64,000 nucleotides of DNA, taken from NCBI RefSeq assembly GCF_003951285.1, contig NZ_RXFQ01000019.1, forward strand, positions 58,616-122,615, given 5' to 3'. A program made the translations under genes and the position numbers. The notes under the pieces were generated by a model. The model had not been told where the DNA came from, made no database searches, and saw only the letters and a list, made by a program, of their open reading frames with translations. Position 1 is the stretch's first letter. Each line of letters starts with the position of its first letter. Of this stretch, positions 1 through 8,315 are shown piece by piece. This DNA comes from Variovorax beijingensis (lineage in GTDB: Bacteria; Pseudomonadota; Gammaproteobacteria; Burkholderiales; Burkholderiaceae_C).

Positions 1-1981
1 GAAGCCGCGTGCCCAGGTGCAGGTGGCTTTCCAGCTGCAGCTCTCCGCCCATGCGCTCGACGATGCGGCGCGCAATCGCCAGCCCGAGGCCACTGCCGCC
101 GGAGGCCGGATCGGCCTGCGTGAACGCGCGGAAGACGCGCCGCTGGTCCCGGATGTCGATGCCGATGCCGCTGTCCCAGACCTCCAGGTCCAGCCGCCAC
201 TGGCCGCCGGCGGGGTGCGGCTCCACGCGCAGGCCGATCTGGCCATCGTGCGTGAACTTGGCCGCGTTCGACAGCAGGTTCAGCAGCAGCTGCTGGAAAC
301 GCTTGCTGTCCAGACGCACGGCGGGCGGCAGCATACCGCGCACGTCGAGCACGAAACGGTTGTTCTGCCGCTGTGCCAGCGTGGCGGCGTACTGCGCGAT
401 GTCGTCGATCAGCAGTGGCAGGCGCAGGGGCCGCGGGTCCAGCGCCAGCGGCAGCAGCTCGCCCTTGGCGTATTCGAGCAGGTCGTCGACAAGGGCCAGC
501 TGGTAGTTGGCGCTGCGCTCGATGGCCTGCAGCTGCGCAGGAGCCGACGCCAGCTCGGCGCGCAAGGCGCGGGCATGGCCGACGATGGTGGCGAGCGGTG
601 CGCGCAGGTCGTGGCTGATGTAGGCCATGAGCCACGTCTGCTCACGCGCGCGGTGCTCGGCCTGCTCGAGCGCGGCGTTGAGCGCGCGCGTCTTGCGCGA
701 GACCTCGTTCTGCAGCCTGTGCTGCTCGTGGGCCTGCCACTGGACCAGCTTGCGCTGCGCATCGTGGCGCTGGCGCGAAAGGTGGTGGGTCCATGCGGCC
801 AGCGCCACCAGGCCGACCAGCAGGCCCGGAAAACCCAGCACGTAGGTATCGAAGCTCGGCACGGCATGCTCGGGCATCGCGAGTTCGCTGAGCCGCAGGC
901 ACACGCCCAGCGTGACGACCACCATCACGGGGAATGCCAGCCGCCCCCCGGGGCCGGCGCGGCGCATGTAGATGAAGCTGCTGATCGTCAGCGCCAGCAC
1001 CAGAGCCAGCGCCGTGAGGATGCCGGCGCGTGCGAAGAACGCATAGCTGCCCGCCAGCGTGCCGATGACCACCAGCGCCTGCACCGCCGTCATCGCGACC
1101 AGCACGCGCAGCCCGGGCTGGCGCACCGGCGCGCCGCGCGAGAGCGCATGCAGGTAGAACACCATGTTCAGCACGCAGCAGCCCGCGATGACACCCGCCG
1201 CGCGGTAGCTCCACTCGGTGCTCTCGGGCCAGAACAGCAACCGGGCGTAGCCGCGGTAGGTGGCTTCGTAGAGTGCGACCAGCGCGAATCCCAGGCTCTG
1301 CGAGGCCAGGGCTGCGTTGCGCGCGATGGCCCAGACCGCCAGCGAATAGACCGCCAGCACGAGCAGCCCACCGATCAGCAGGCCGTCGATCAGCGCATGG
1401 CGGCCTTCGGTGGCACGCCAGGTTTCGGCGCTGTGCAGCAGGGGTGCCAGCTTGATGCTGCTGCGGCTTTGCACGCGCACCAGCACGCGCGCCTGTTCGC
1501 CCGGCCGCAGGTCGAGCGCGAGCACCGGCACGCGGTCGAGATTGCGCCCGGCGGGCGGCCTGGAGACGCCCGCGGCCTCGTGCATCCAGGCCGTTGCGGG
1601 CGCCATGCCCGGCGCGCTGCGCTGCACATGGAAATCAACGTACTGGAGCCAGGTGGTGTTCAGCACCAGGCGCAATGCCTGATCGGCGTTGGCGTTGTTC
1701 GCCAGCGTGAGCCGCAGCCAGAACGCTGAGTTCGAGAAGCCCGGCCGCATCCGGGCCTGGGTGCCCGGCACGAAGCCGCCCGGGGATCGACTGCCCAGCT
1801 TCTCGACGGCCTCGAAGCCGAGTTGTGCGCCGGGGTCCTCGAACACCTCGACCTTGTCATCCAGCGCGACGGGCAGTCGACCGGCGGCATCCAGATGCAG
1901 CGCCGCCGCCTGCACGGGCAGCATCGCGAACCCCAGGGTCGCCCACAGCAGCACGGCGGCCAGGCCGCGTCCGGGCGCCAT
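1..1981 (-). CDS. 7TM-DISM-type sensor histidine kinase (3' end cut by window edge)
   Basis: The minus-strand frame is open from the ATG at 1981 to base 1, about 660 codons, with no stop. A signal peptide (MAPGRGLAAVLLW onward) precedes a periplasmic 7TMR-DISM extracellular domain, seven hydrophobic segments (about residues 205-405), a short coiled coil and a HisKA/HATPase core. The H-box reads YISHDLRAPL with the phospho-accepting His at about residue 457. The N-box is LLNLLSNAAKFTHDGQ, G1 is VWDSGIGID and G2 is GGSGLGLAIARRIVERMGG. The start lies 6 bp after the stop of the response-regulator gene upstream, so the two are probably one transcript and a cognate pair. The signal sensed is unknown. 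Only the extreme C-terminus is missing. Confidence 0.9.
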   Translation of the reverse strand, partial: MAPGRGLAAVLLWATLGFAMLPVQAAALHLDAAGRLPVALDDKVEVFEDPGAQLGFEAVEKLGSRSPGGFVPGTQARMRPGFSNSAFWLRLTLANNANADQALRLVLNTTWLQYVDFHVQRSAPGMAPATAWMHEAAGVSRPPAGRNLDRVPVLALDLRPGEQARVLVRVQSRSSIKLAPLLHSAETWRATEGRHALIDGLLIGGLLVLAVYSLAVWAIARNAALASQSLGFALVALYEATYRGYARLLFWPESTEWSYRAAGVIAGCCVLNMVFYLHALSRGAPVRQPGLRVLVAMTAVQALVVIGTLAGSYAFFARAGILTALALVLALTISSFIYMRRAGPGGRLAFPVMVVVTLGVCLRLSELAMPEHAVPSFDTYVLGFPGLLVGLVALAAWTHHLSRQRHDAQRKLVQWQAHEQHRLQNEVSRKTRALNAALEQAEHRAREQTWLMAYISHDLRAPLATIVGHARALRAELASAPAQLQAIERSANYQLALVDDLLEYAKGELLPLALDPRPLRLPLLIDDIAQYAATLAQRQNNRFVLDVRGMLPPAVRLDSKRFQQLLLNLLSNAAKFTHDGQIGLRVEPHPAGGQWRLDLEVWDSGIGIDIRDQRRVFRAFTQADPASGGSGLGLAIARRIVERMGGELQLESHLHLGTRL

Positions 1982-1987
1982 GGCCGC

Positions 1988-2863
1988 CTAGACCTCGGAG
2001 GTGCGCAGGGAGGGCGCGGCCCTGCCCGCGAGCGTCTGGCGAAAACCGGTGGGCGTGGTGTCGAAACGCTCGCGAAACGCGGTCGAGAAATTGGCGGCGC
2101 TCGAGAACCCGACCGCCAGCGCCACCTCCTCGACGCTGAGGGCCGATTCGCCCAGCAGGCGCCGCGCCTGCGCGAGCCGCGCTTCGCGCACGAACTCGAA
2201 CACCGTGCGGCCCATGTGCTCGCGAAAGATCCGCGACAGGCGCTTTTCGTGCGTGCCCACGCGCGCGGCCAGTTCCGCCAGCGCGGGCACGTTCACCAGG
2301 TCCGACATCACGAGGCGTTCGGCCGCCAGCGCCACCACGCGGTCCGGGCCGCACTTTCTCTCGTCGTCGGCCGCGGCATCTGTGCCGGAGGCAGCGGGCG
2401 ACGCGCAGCACTTGCTGCCGGCCAGCACCAGGTGCACCGCGACGCGCGCCAGCACCTCCGCGGGTTCGCAGGGCTTGAGGATGTAGTCGACCGCACCTTC
2501 GCGCAGGCCCGTGAGCCTTTCTTCCACCGAGCTGGAAGCAGTCACGAAGATCACCGGGATGTGCGCCGTGGCGGGGTCGGCCTTCAGCAGGCGGCAGGTG
2601 GCAAAGCCGTCGGTGCCTCCCATGCGCACGTCCAGCAGGATCAGGTCCGGCTGCAGCGCGGTGGCACGGCGGTAGCCCTGCATCGCATCGAAGGCCAGGC
2701 TGATGCGGTGCTCCGCGCCCCGCAGCGCAGCGATGAGAAGCTGCAGTTCGTCGACGTTGTCATCGACGAGGAGGATGTGCGCGCGCCGTGGCGGCATGGT
2801 GGACCAGTAAGACATTCGCAAGCCGTTCGCTCCCCCGGTCGGGTTCGTGTTGGAGACCATCAT
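1988..2863 (-). CDS. Response regulator, receiver plus AraC-type DNA-binding domain
   Basis: This 291-residue protein has an N-terminal receiver domain (about residues 28-145). The acidic pair is D34/D35, the phospho-acceptor D78 lies in LILLDVRMGG, and K130 lies in YILKP. The C-terminal AraC/XylS helix-turn-helix domain (about 185-285) ends in the usual VGFSSAANFSTAFRERF-type signature. A receiver joined to an AraC output is less common than OmpR or NarL outputs. It sits directly upstream of, and in the same direction as, the histidine kinase, whose phosphorylation probably controls DNA binding. The start is uncertain: M17 or M23 would trim an unconserved leader and still leave the whole receiver. 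Confidence 0.9.
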   Translation of the reverse strand: MMVSNTNPTGGANGLRMSYWSTMPPRRAHILLVDDNVDELQLLIAALRGAEHRISLAFDAMQGYRRATALQPDLILLDVRMGGTDGFATCRLLKADPATAHIPVIFVTASSSVEERLTGLREGAVDYILKPCEPAEVLARVAVHLVLAGSKCCASPAASGTDAAADDERKCGPDRVVALAAERLVMSDLVNVPALAELAARVGTHEKRLSRIFREHMGRTVFEFVREARLAQARRLLGESALSVEEVALAVGFSSAANFSTAFRERFDTTPTGFRQTLAGRAAPSLRTSEV

Positions 2864-3302
2864 CCCTTCGACCGGCTGGTTGTGCCGCTGGGCGTCCAGG
2901 TGTTCCGGCCGTTCCAGATTGACCGATATGCTTTATTCATGTAACTGACCAATCCCCTCAGATCGATGCAAGGCTGCGAGGCAGCGGTGCGCCGACGACC
3001 CGTCACGCTTGCGCGTCCTGGCTTGCACCAAAGGTCATGCGACGATCGGCATCGTGCAGACAAGCCTTGTTGCATTCATGCGCATTCCTCACCGATCCTC
3101 GCAATTTCTCATCGAATGCACGACGCTTCCGAGTGGCTTCTCGCTGTGGGAACGCGGCTTTATTGCCGTTCGGACCGACGGCGGCTGCTTGTGCAAATGC
3201 ATGAAATCGATGCGCTGATTCGTGAAATGCTTCACAACCGCATCGTTGGAGGCGAGCAACGGCCGGCGGCGGCCGCTGGCCGCCTTCATGTCGCTCGGGC
3301 GG
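2864..3302. other. Non-coding gap upstream of the AraC-type response regulator
   Basis: About 440 bp lie between two minus-strand regulator genes. Short frames here on both strands have no ribosome-binding site, no domain and atypical composition. The part next to 2863 presumably carries the promoter of the downstream regulator/kinase pair. I see no convincing terminator, repeat or RNA. Confidence 0.5.
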
Positions 3303-4019
3303 TCAGCTCACAAGCGCGTAGCCGGTGCCGCGCACAGAGTGCAGCGGCAGGGACATGCCGAGCTTCTCGGCCTTGCGCCGGATGCGGCTGGCGATGGCGT
3401 CGATGCGATGCCCGTCGAAGTCGAACACGTCGCCGCCGAGCGCACGGATCAGTTCGTCGCGGCTGACCGCTGTGCCCTGGCGGCGAAACAGGCATCCGAC
3501 GAAGGCGCGCTCGCTGGTGGTGAGCTTCATGCGGCGGCCCTCGGGGTCGCTCAGGATCCACTCCCCCTCCAGCAGCCGCCACGCACCGGCTCGCGGCTTT
3601 TCCGCCGGCACCGGCGCGTTGGCCAACCGTGCGGCACGCAGGCGGCGGCCGATCGCGTTCAGGGTCTCGGCCAGTTCCTCCATGTGCACCGGCTTCACCA
3701 TGTAGGCATCGGCGCCCTCGCGCAGGCCGACCAGTCGATCCTGGAGTTTGCCGCGAGCCGTGACAAGCACCATGCCGACGTGCGCCGCGCCACGCAGGTG
3801 GGAAACGATGGACAGCCCGCTCTCGCCAGGCAGGCCGATGTCGACCACGGCAATGTCGCATGGCGCAAGCGCAAAGGCCTTGTAGAACGCAGGCGCTGCG
3901 CAAAAGCCATGCATCTCGAAACCCAGTTCGCTCAGGACAAAGAGCATCTCCTCGCGAAAATCGCCGTCGTCCTCGACCACATAGACGCGCAGACGCGGCG
4001 TTGAACGTGTTGGTTGCAT
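3303..4019 (-). CDS. OmpR-type response regulator
   Basis: This 238-residue protein combines a receiver (acidic cluster E16-D17-D18, phospho-acceptor D60 in IAVVDIGLPG, K109 in YMVKP) with a C-terminal winged-helix transcriptional regulator domain (about 140-236, ending RGTGYALVS). I chose the ATG at 4019. A GTG at 4043 would add eight residues, but neither start has a clear ribosome-binding site. It is transcribed away from the histidine kinase starting at 4079, so the two very likely form one divergent two-component system. The 59-bp space contains the 8-bp palindrome GTTGCAAC (4059-4066), a possible shared operator. Confidence 0.88.
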   Translation of the reverse strand: MQPTRSTPRLRVYVVEDDGDFREEMLFVLSELGFEMHGFCAAPAFYKAFALAPCDIAVVDIGLPGESGLSIVSHLRGAAHVGMVLVTARGKLQDRLVGLREGADAYMVKPVHMEELAETLNAIGRRLRAARLANAPVPAEKPRAGAWRLLEGEWILSDPEGRRMKLTTSERAFVGCLFRRQGTAVSRDELIRALGGDVFDFDGHRIDAIASRIRRKAEKLGMSLPLHSVRGTGYALVS

Positions 4020-4078
4020 TGTGAATAGATTGTAAATTCGCACGCTTTGCAGTTGCTCGTTGCAACACCAGGCGAGCC

Positions 4079-6211
4079 ATGTATCTCTTCTCCTTCTTCT
4101 CGTCCTCCCCCTCTCGCTTTCCTCACGCCGCTTCTTTCCTTGCCGTGCTGCGGCGCTGCCTGTTCGCGTGCGCGTGCCTGTTCGCGTTGAGCGCCGGCAC
4201 GCCGGCCGCGGCCCTCGTGCTGATGCCTTCCGACGGGCTCGACGATGCCGTCGCCTTCTCCGGCACGCTTGGAATGCTGCGGGATCCGCAGGACCGATGG
4301 AGCGTCGCGGACGTGGCCGCCGAAACGCGGCGAGGCGACTTCGAGCAGCTGGAGGGGCCGCTGCAGGAGGGCTTCAGCCGCGACCCGGTGTGGCTGCGCT
4401 TCTCGCTTTCGCGCGCGCCCGAAGCGCCCGCGCGTTGGCTGTTGCGGGTGCGGCCCTCCGCGTTGAACGAACTCACCCTGTATGCGCCGGACGGGCAAGG
4501 CGGGTTCATCCAGACCGTGCTTGGCGACCGGCGTCCGTTCGCCGAGCGGGAAATTCCGGACCACAACTTCGTCTTTCCCATCGACGTGCCCACCACCGCC
4601 AGCGAATACTTCCTGCGGCTGCGCAACGACGGGCCTCCCCTGCGGGCCGAACTCGACTTCTGGCAACCCGAGGGCTTCGAGCGTCAGCGAACGAAGGACT
4701 ACACCGTCGTCGGCCTTCTGCTCGGCGCGGCCGTGCTGTCGATCTGCATGAACCTGATCTTCATGGTGTGGCTGAAGGACAGTCTCTACGGCCACTATGC
4801 GCTCTATGTCCTGTGCAGCGCCGCGATGACGATGGCCCGGCAGGGTTTCATGGCGGAGTGGTTTCTGGACGACCACCCCGCGCGGGTCGCGCAGGCCGTG
4901 CTGGTCGTGAACTGCATCTCCAACGTCGTTGCCACGGCATTCATGGCGCGCATCTTCGGCTTCCGCCACCACTGGGTGCCGGCCGCACGCTTCTTCGATC
5001 TCGTCATCGTGTTCAACACGGCCGCGCTGCTGGTCGCGCTGACCGACCATCACACCGCGATTGCGCGCTGGGTCAGCGCTGGCAGCGCCGCATCCACGCT
5101 CTTCGGCGCCCTCTTCGTTTGCTACCTGCTGATCGTCCGGCGCCAATTCCAGTACCTGCTTGCGGCATCGGCATTCTCGGTCGGCACGGTTCTGGGCCTC
5201 TACGGCCTGCTGAAGCTGTGGCTCGGCGATCTCGTGCCGGGCGCACGGCCCGATCGGATCTACATGCTCGGCAGCCTGACGCACCTGATCCTCCTGAACA
5301 TCGCCGTGGCCGACAGGACACGCCGTGCGGAACGCAACTACCGCGTCGAACGCGAGCGCGCGATGTCGATCCGGATCGAGGCCGAGCAAACCCTGGAGTC
5401 CACGGTGGTTCGGCGCACGGCCGAACTGGCGCGCACCAATGTCGCGCTGCGTGACGAGATTGCGCAGCGCGGCCGGCTGGAAACGCAACTGCTCGAGTCG
5501 CTCGACGTGCAGCGCAAGGCGGTCGAGCAGCAGAACGAATTCGTCTCGATGGTGTCGCACGAGTTCCGTGCGCCGCTGGCCGTCATCGACGCCGCTGCCC
5601 AGTCGCTCGACATCTCGAAGAGCGGGACGGATCCGGTGGTCAAGCTGCGCACCGGACGGATCCGCCGTTCGGTGCAGAGGCTGTCGATGCTGATCGAGAA
5701 CGTGCTCACGGCCGACCGCTTTCAGATCGAGCAGCGGGCGCTGAGGCTGGAGCCGGTGGACCTGGCTGCCCTCGCGCGCGGATTGTGCGAAACCTTCAAC
5801 CTTCCGGAGCCGGCGCGCCTGCAGCTCGACGCGCATCTGCCCATCGCCGAAATCCGCGGTGACCGGTTGCTCATCGAGATCGCACTGCAGAACCTGATGC
5901 ACAACGCGCTGAAGTACTCCCCGTCCGAGAGCTGCGTGCGCGTGTCCCTGCGACAGGTCGGCGAGGGCGTGGAGATCGACGTGGTCGACCGGGGGGCCGG
6001 CATAGCACCCGCGGAAAGGGAACGCGTCTTCGAGAAGTACTTTCGGGCGGAAACGGCGACGGCCGCTTCCGGCTCGGGCTTGGGCCTTCATCTCTCGCGC
6101 GAGATCGCCCGTCGACACGGCGGCGACGTCACGCTCGTCGCCACCGGCATCGCCGGTTCGACGTTCCGGCTGGTTCTACCCACGTCTGAGCGCGTTGCCG
6201 CGGCGGCCTGA
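4079..6211 (+). CDS. 7TM-DISM-type sensor histidine kinase
   Basis: The 710-residue protein has an arginine-containing signal peptide (cleavage near residue 45), a DISM-type periplasmic sensor domain (about 46-200), seven predicted membrane spans (about 207-410), a coiled coil and a complete kinase core. The H-box is VSMVSHEFRAPLAVID with His494. The N-box is LQNLMHNALKYSP, G1 is VVDRGAGIAP and G2 is GSGLGLHLSREIARRHGG. It is divergent from the OmpR-type regulator next door, its likely partner. It has the same architecture as the kinase at 1-1981 but differs clearly in sequence, so the two are paralogous systems and not a recent duplication. Confidence 0.92.
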   Translation: MYLFSFFSSSPSRFPHAASFLAVLRRCLFACACLFALSAGTPAAALVLMPSDGLDDAVAFSGTLGMLRDPQDRWSVADVAAETRRGDFEQLEGPLQEGFSRDPVWLRFSLSRAPEAPARWLLRVRPSALNELTLYAPDGQGGFIQTVLGDRRPFAEREIPDHNFVFPIDVPTTASEYFLRLRNDGPPLRAELDFWQPEGFERQRTKDYTVVGLLLGAAVLSICMNLIFMVWLKDSLYGHYALYVLCSAAMTMARQGFMAEWFLDDHPARVAQAVLVVNCISNVVATAFMARIFGFRHHWVPAARFFDLVIVFNTAALLVALTDHHTAIARWVSAGSAASTLFGALFVCYLLIVRRQFQYLLAASAFSVGTVLGLYGLLKLWLGDLVPGARPDRIYMLGSLTHLILLNIAVADRTRRAERNYRVERERAMSIRIEAEQTLESTVVRRTAELARTNVALRDEIAQRGRLETQLLESLDVQRKAVEQQNEFVSMVSHEFRAPLAVIDAAAQSLDISKSGTDPVVKLRTGRIRRSVQRLSMLIENVLTADRFQIEQRALRLEPVDLAALARGLCETFNLPEPARLQLDAHLPIAEIRGDRLLIEIALQNLMHNALKYSPSESCVRVSLRQVGEGVEIDVVDRGAGIAPAERERVFEKYFRAETATAASGSGLGLHLSREIARRHGGDVTLVATGIAGSTFRLVLPTSERVAAAA

Positions 6212-6262
6212 ATGGCTCCGCATCCGCTTCCCGAGCACGTTGGGATGCCCGCGTCGCCGGCC

Positions 6263-6280
6263 GAAGACGACAATGTCTTC
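6263..6280. promoter_or_regulatory. Inverted repeat upstream of the Nac-like LysR gene
   Basis: GAAGAC-N6-GTCTTC is a perfect 6-bp inverted repeat 30 bp upstream of the LysR start. It could be an operator. It is not followed by T residues, so it is unlikely to be a terminator. Function is inferred from position only. Confidence 0.3.
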
Positions 6281-6309
6281 CTGGCTCCATCACACGCAAT
6301 ACCCTCCAC

Positions 6310-7242
6310 ATGGACATCCGCCAGCTGCGCTATTTCGTCAAGGTCGTCGAACTCAAGAACATCACGACCGCGGCGGAGGCGCTTTTCATTGCCCAGCCTT
6401 CCTTGAGCCAGCACATGGCCAATCTGGAGTCGGAACTCGGCGTCACCTTGCTGGAGCGCAGCGTTCACGGCACGCGGGCCACGGCCATCGGCGAGCTGCT
6501 CTACCGCCATGCGAAGACGATCCTGCGGCAGTTCGAAGACACCCGCTCGGCCATCCGGCAGGAGAGCGAATCGCCATCCGGCCGGGTGGCCATCGGATTC
6601 CCGACCAGCACCTCGCGCATCCTGGCCGCACCGCTGCTGGCGCGGCTGCAGGAGCGCTATCCGCTGATCGAACTGGAACTGGTGGAAGCCTCCAGCGGAG
6701 ACCTGACGGGCCAGGTGGCGGCCGACCGGCTGGCGCTGGCGGTCACGATGGATGCGCGGGCCGATTCACGCCTGCGCATCGAGCCGATCCTCGAGGAAGA
6801 ACTGTTCGTGGTGGTGGCCTCGTCGCAAAGGGCACCGCGCGCCTTCGGCATCGAGGCCTTTGCCAGGCTGCCGCTGCTGCTGCCCACGCACCCGAACTCG
6901 GTGCGCGTGGCCACCGAGCGGCTCCTGCGCGATCGCCAACTGAAGTTCCGCCTGGTGGCCGAAACCAGCGCGGTGGAAATCCTGATCCTGGCCGTCGAGC
7001 GCGGGCTCGGCGCCACGGTGCTGCCGACCGCGGCCTTTGCGCTCGCGCAACAGCATGGCCGCGTGCGCGGCGTTCCCATCAAGGGGCGACCGCTGCTGCG
7101 CGAGCTGTCGCTGAGCCTGTCGGTCCCGGCGGCGCACAGCCCCGCCGTGCAATGCGTGCGCGAACTGCTGCTGCAGGTGATCGACGAGGAGATTGCAAGC
7201 AAGCGCTGGAAGGGCGTGCGGCGGTTCAGCGACGCAGGGTAG
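6310..7242 (+). CDS. LysR-family regulator, Nac-like
   Basis: This is a 310-residue LysR protein. The N-terminal winged helix-turn-helix (about 4-62) begins MDIRQLRYFVKVVELKN and is followed by a substrate-binding effector domain (about 90-295). The opening and the spacing of the helix-turn-helix resemble the Nac/Cbl-like group of LysR regulators. The gene converges on the Bug receptor gene (6-bp stem-loop between them). It may regulate the receptor/hydrolase pair, upstream of which an ATA-N9-TAT dyad is found at 10261-10279; this link is inference. Confidence 0.9.
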   Translation: MDIRQLRYFVKVVELKNITTAAEALFIAQPSLSQHMANLESELGVTLLERSVHGTRATAIGELLYRHAKTILRQFEDTRSAIRQESESPSGRVAIGFPTSTSRILAAPLLARLQERYPLIELELVEASSGDLTGQVAADRLALAVTMDARADSRLRIEPILEEELFVVVASSQRAPRAFGIEAFARLPLLLPTHPNSVRVATERLLRDRQLKFRLVAETSAVEILILAVERGLGATVLPTAAFALAQQHGRVRGVPIKGRPLLRELSLSLSVPAAHSPAVQCVRELLLQVIDEEIASKRWKGVRRFSDAG

Positions 7243-7248
7243 GGCGGT

Positions 7249-7266
7249 GCGCTCCTTCGCGAGCGC
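7249..7266. terminator. Possible bidirectional stem-loop between convergent genes
   Basis: GCGCTC-N6-GAGCGC forms a 6-bp GC-rich stem in the 31-bp gap between the convergent LysR and Bug receptor genes. There is no U-tract, so a terminator role rests mainly on its position. Confidence 0.3.
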
Positions 7267-7273
7267 CTCATGC

Positions 7274-8266
7274 TCATTCCACGCGGATGTTGTTCCTGCT
7301 GATGAAGGCACTCCAGAAGGCCTGGTCGTCGACCGCGCGGCGGCGGATCTCGGCTTCGCCGCCGCTCATGGCCGGCAGCGAGAGTTCGGCCAGCCGGGCC
7401 TTGACGGCGGGGTCCGCCATCACCTTCTGCAGCGCGGCGTTGAAGCTGGCAACGATCTTCGGATCCAGGCGCGCCGGGCCGGCAATGGCGTACCAGCCGG
7501 GCATCGGCGGCACGTTCAGCCCCGCTTCCTTCACCGTCGGCACCTGGGGCCACTGCGGCACGCGGGTGGCGCCGAGCACCGCCACCGCCTGCACCTTGCC
7601 CGACTGCACCTGCGGCAGGGCCGGACCGACCACGCTCACCATGGCGTCGACCTCGCCGGCCAGCACCGCCGTGAGCGCCGCGGCCGAACCCTTGTAGGGC
7701 ACGTGCATCAGCTTGACGCCCGCGGTCGCGGCGATCAGTTCCATCGCGATGTGGGTGGAGTTGCCGATGCCGGCGCTGCCGAAGGTCAGTTCGCCGCTCT
7801 TCGCCTTCGCCTGCTCGAGAAACTGCGCGAAGGTCTTGATGCCGCTCCTGTTGCTCGTCACCAGCACGAAGGGCGTGTCGGCCACGGGCGCAAGAAAGGT
7901 GAAGTCCTTCAGCGGGTCGTAGGGCAGGCTCTTGTACAGGGCCGGGTTGAAGGCGATCTGCGACACGCCTGCGAGCACCAGCGTGTAGCCGTCGGCGGGC
8001 GCCTTGGCCACGGCGCCCAGGGCCACAAGGCCGTTGGCCGCCGGATTGTTTTCCACCACCACGGCCTGGCCCAGCTGCTGGGCGAGCCGGTCGCTGAGCA
8101 GTCGCGCGATCACGTCCGAGCCCGAGCCCGCCCCCTGCGGCACCACCAGCTTGACCGGCCGCGCAGGCCAGGGCGATTGGGCCTGCACCGCGAGGGGCAT
8201 GGACAGGAGCGGCGTGCCGGCCAGCGCCAGCATGGGAACGAACGAGCGACGGGTGATGGGGGCCAT
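7274..8266 (-). CDS. Bug-family (TctC-type) periplasmic solute receptor
   Basis: The ATG at 8266 gives 330 residues and is preceded by a good AGAGAGG ribosome-binding site; longer upstream frames lack one. The signal peptide has a twin-arginine look (ITRRSFV). The mature part carries the Bug-family hallmarks: WPARPVKLVVPQGAGSG at the front, VVENNPAANG, and HVPYKGSAAAL in the middle. These receptors bind small carboxylates or amides for tripartite tricarboxylate-type transport or sensing. It follows the CocE hydrolase gene by 49 bp on the same strand, so it probably captures a substrate or product of that enzyme. No tctAB genes adjoin it; an unlinked TctBA pair lies at 13613-15638. Confidence 0.92.
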   Translation of the reverse strand: MAPITRRSFVPMLALAGTPLLSMPLAVQAQSPWPARPVKLVVPQGAGSGSDVIARLLSDRLAQQLGQAVVVENNPAANGLVALGAVAKAPADGYTLVLAGVSQIAFNPALYKSLPYDPLKDFTFLAPVADTPFVLVTSNRSGIKTFAQFLEQAKAKSGELTFGSAGIGNSTHIAMELIAATAGVKLMHVPYKGSAAALTAVLAGEVDAMVSVVGPALPQVQSGKVQAVAVLGATRVPQWPQVPTVKEAGLNVPPMPGWYAIAGPARLDPKIVASFNAALQKVMADPAVKARLAELSLPAMSGGEAEIRRRAVDDQAFWSAFISRNNIRVE

Positions 8267-8315
8267 GATGTGCCTCTCTCTTGGCAGGTTGAAGGAAGAA
8301 CGGGGAAGCGAAGTG

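Noticed and set aside
17..2944. Long plus-strand frames (17-1729, 1823-2944) opposite the first two-component genes
   Set aside because: Arg/Gln/His-rich translations without domains; the minus strand encodes a clear kinase and response regulator over the same bases.
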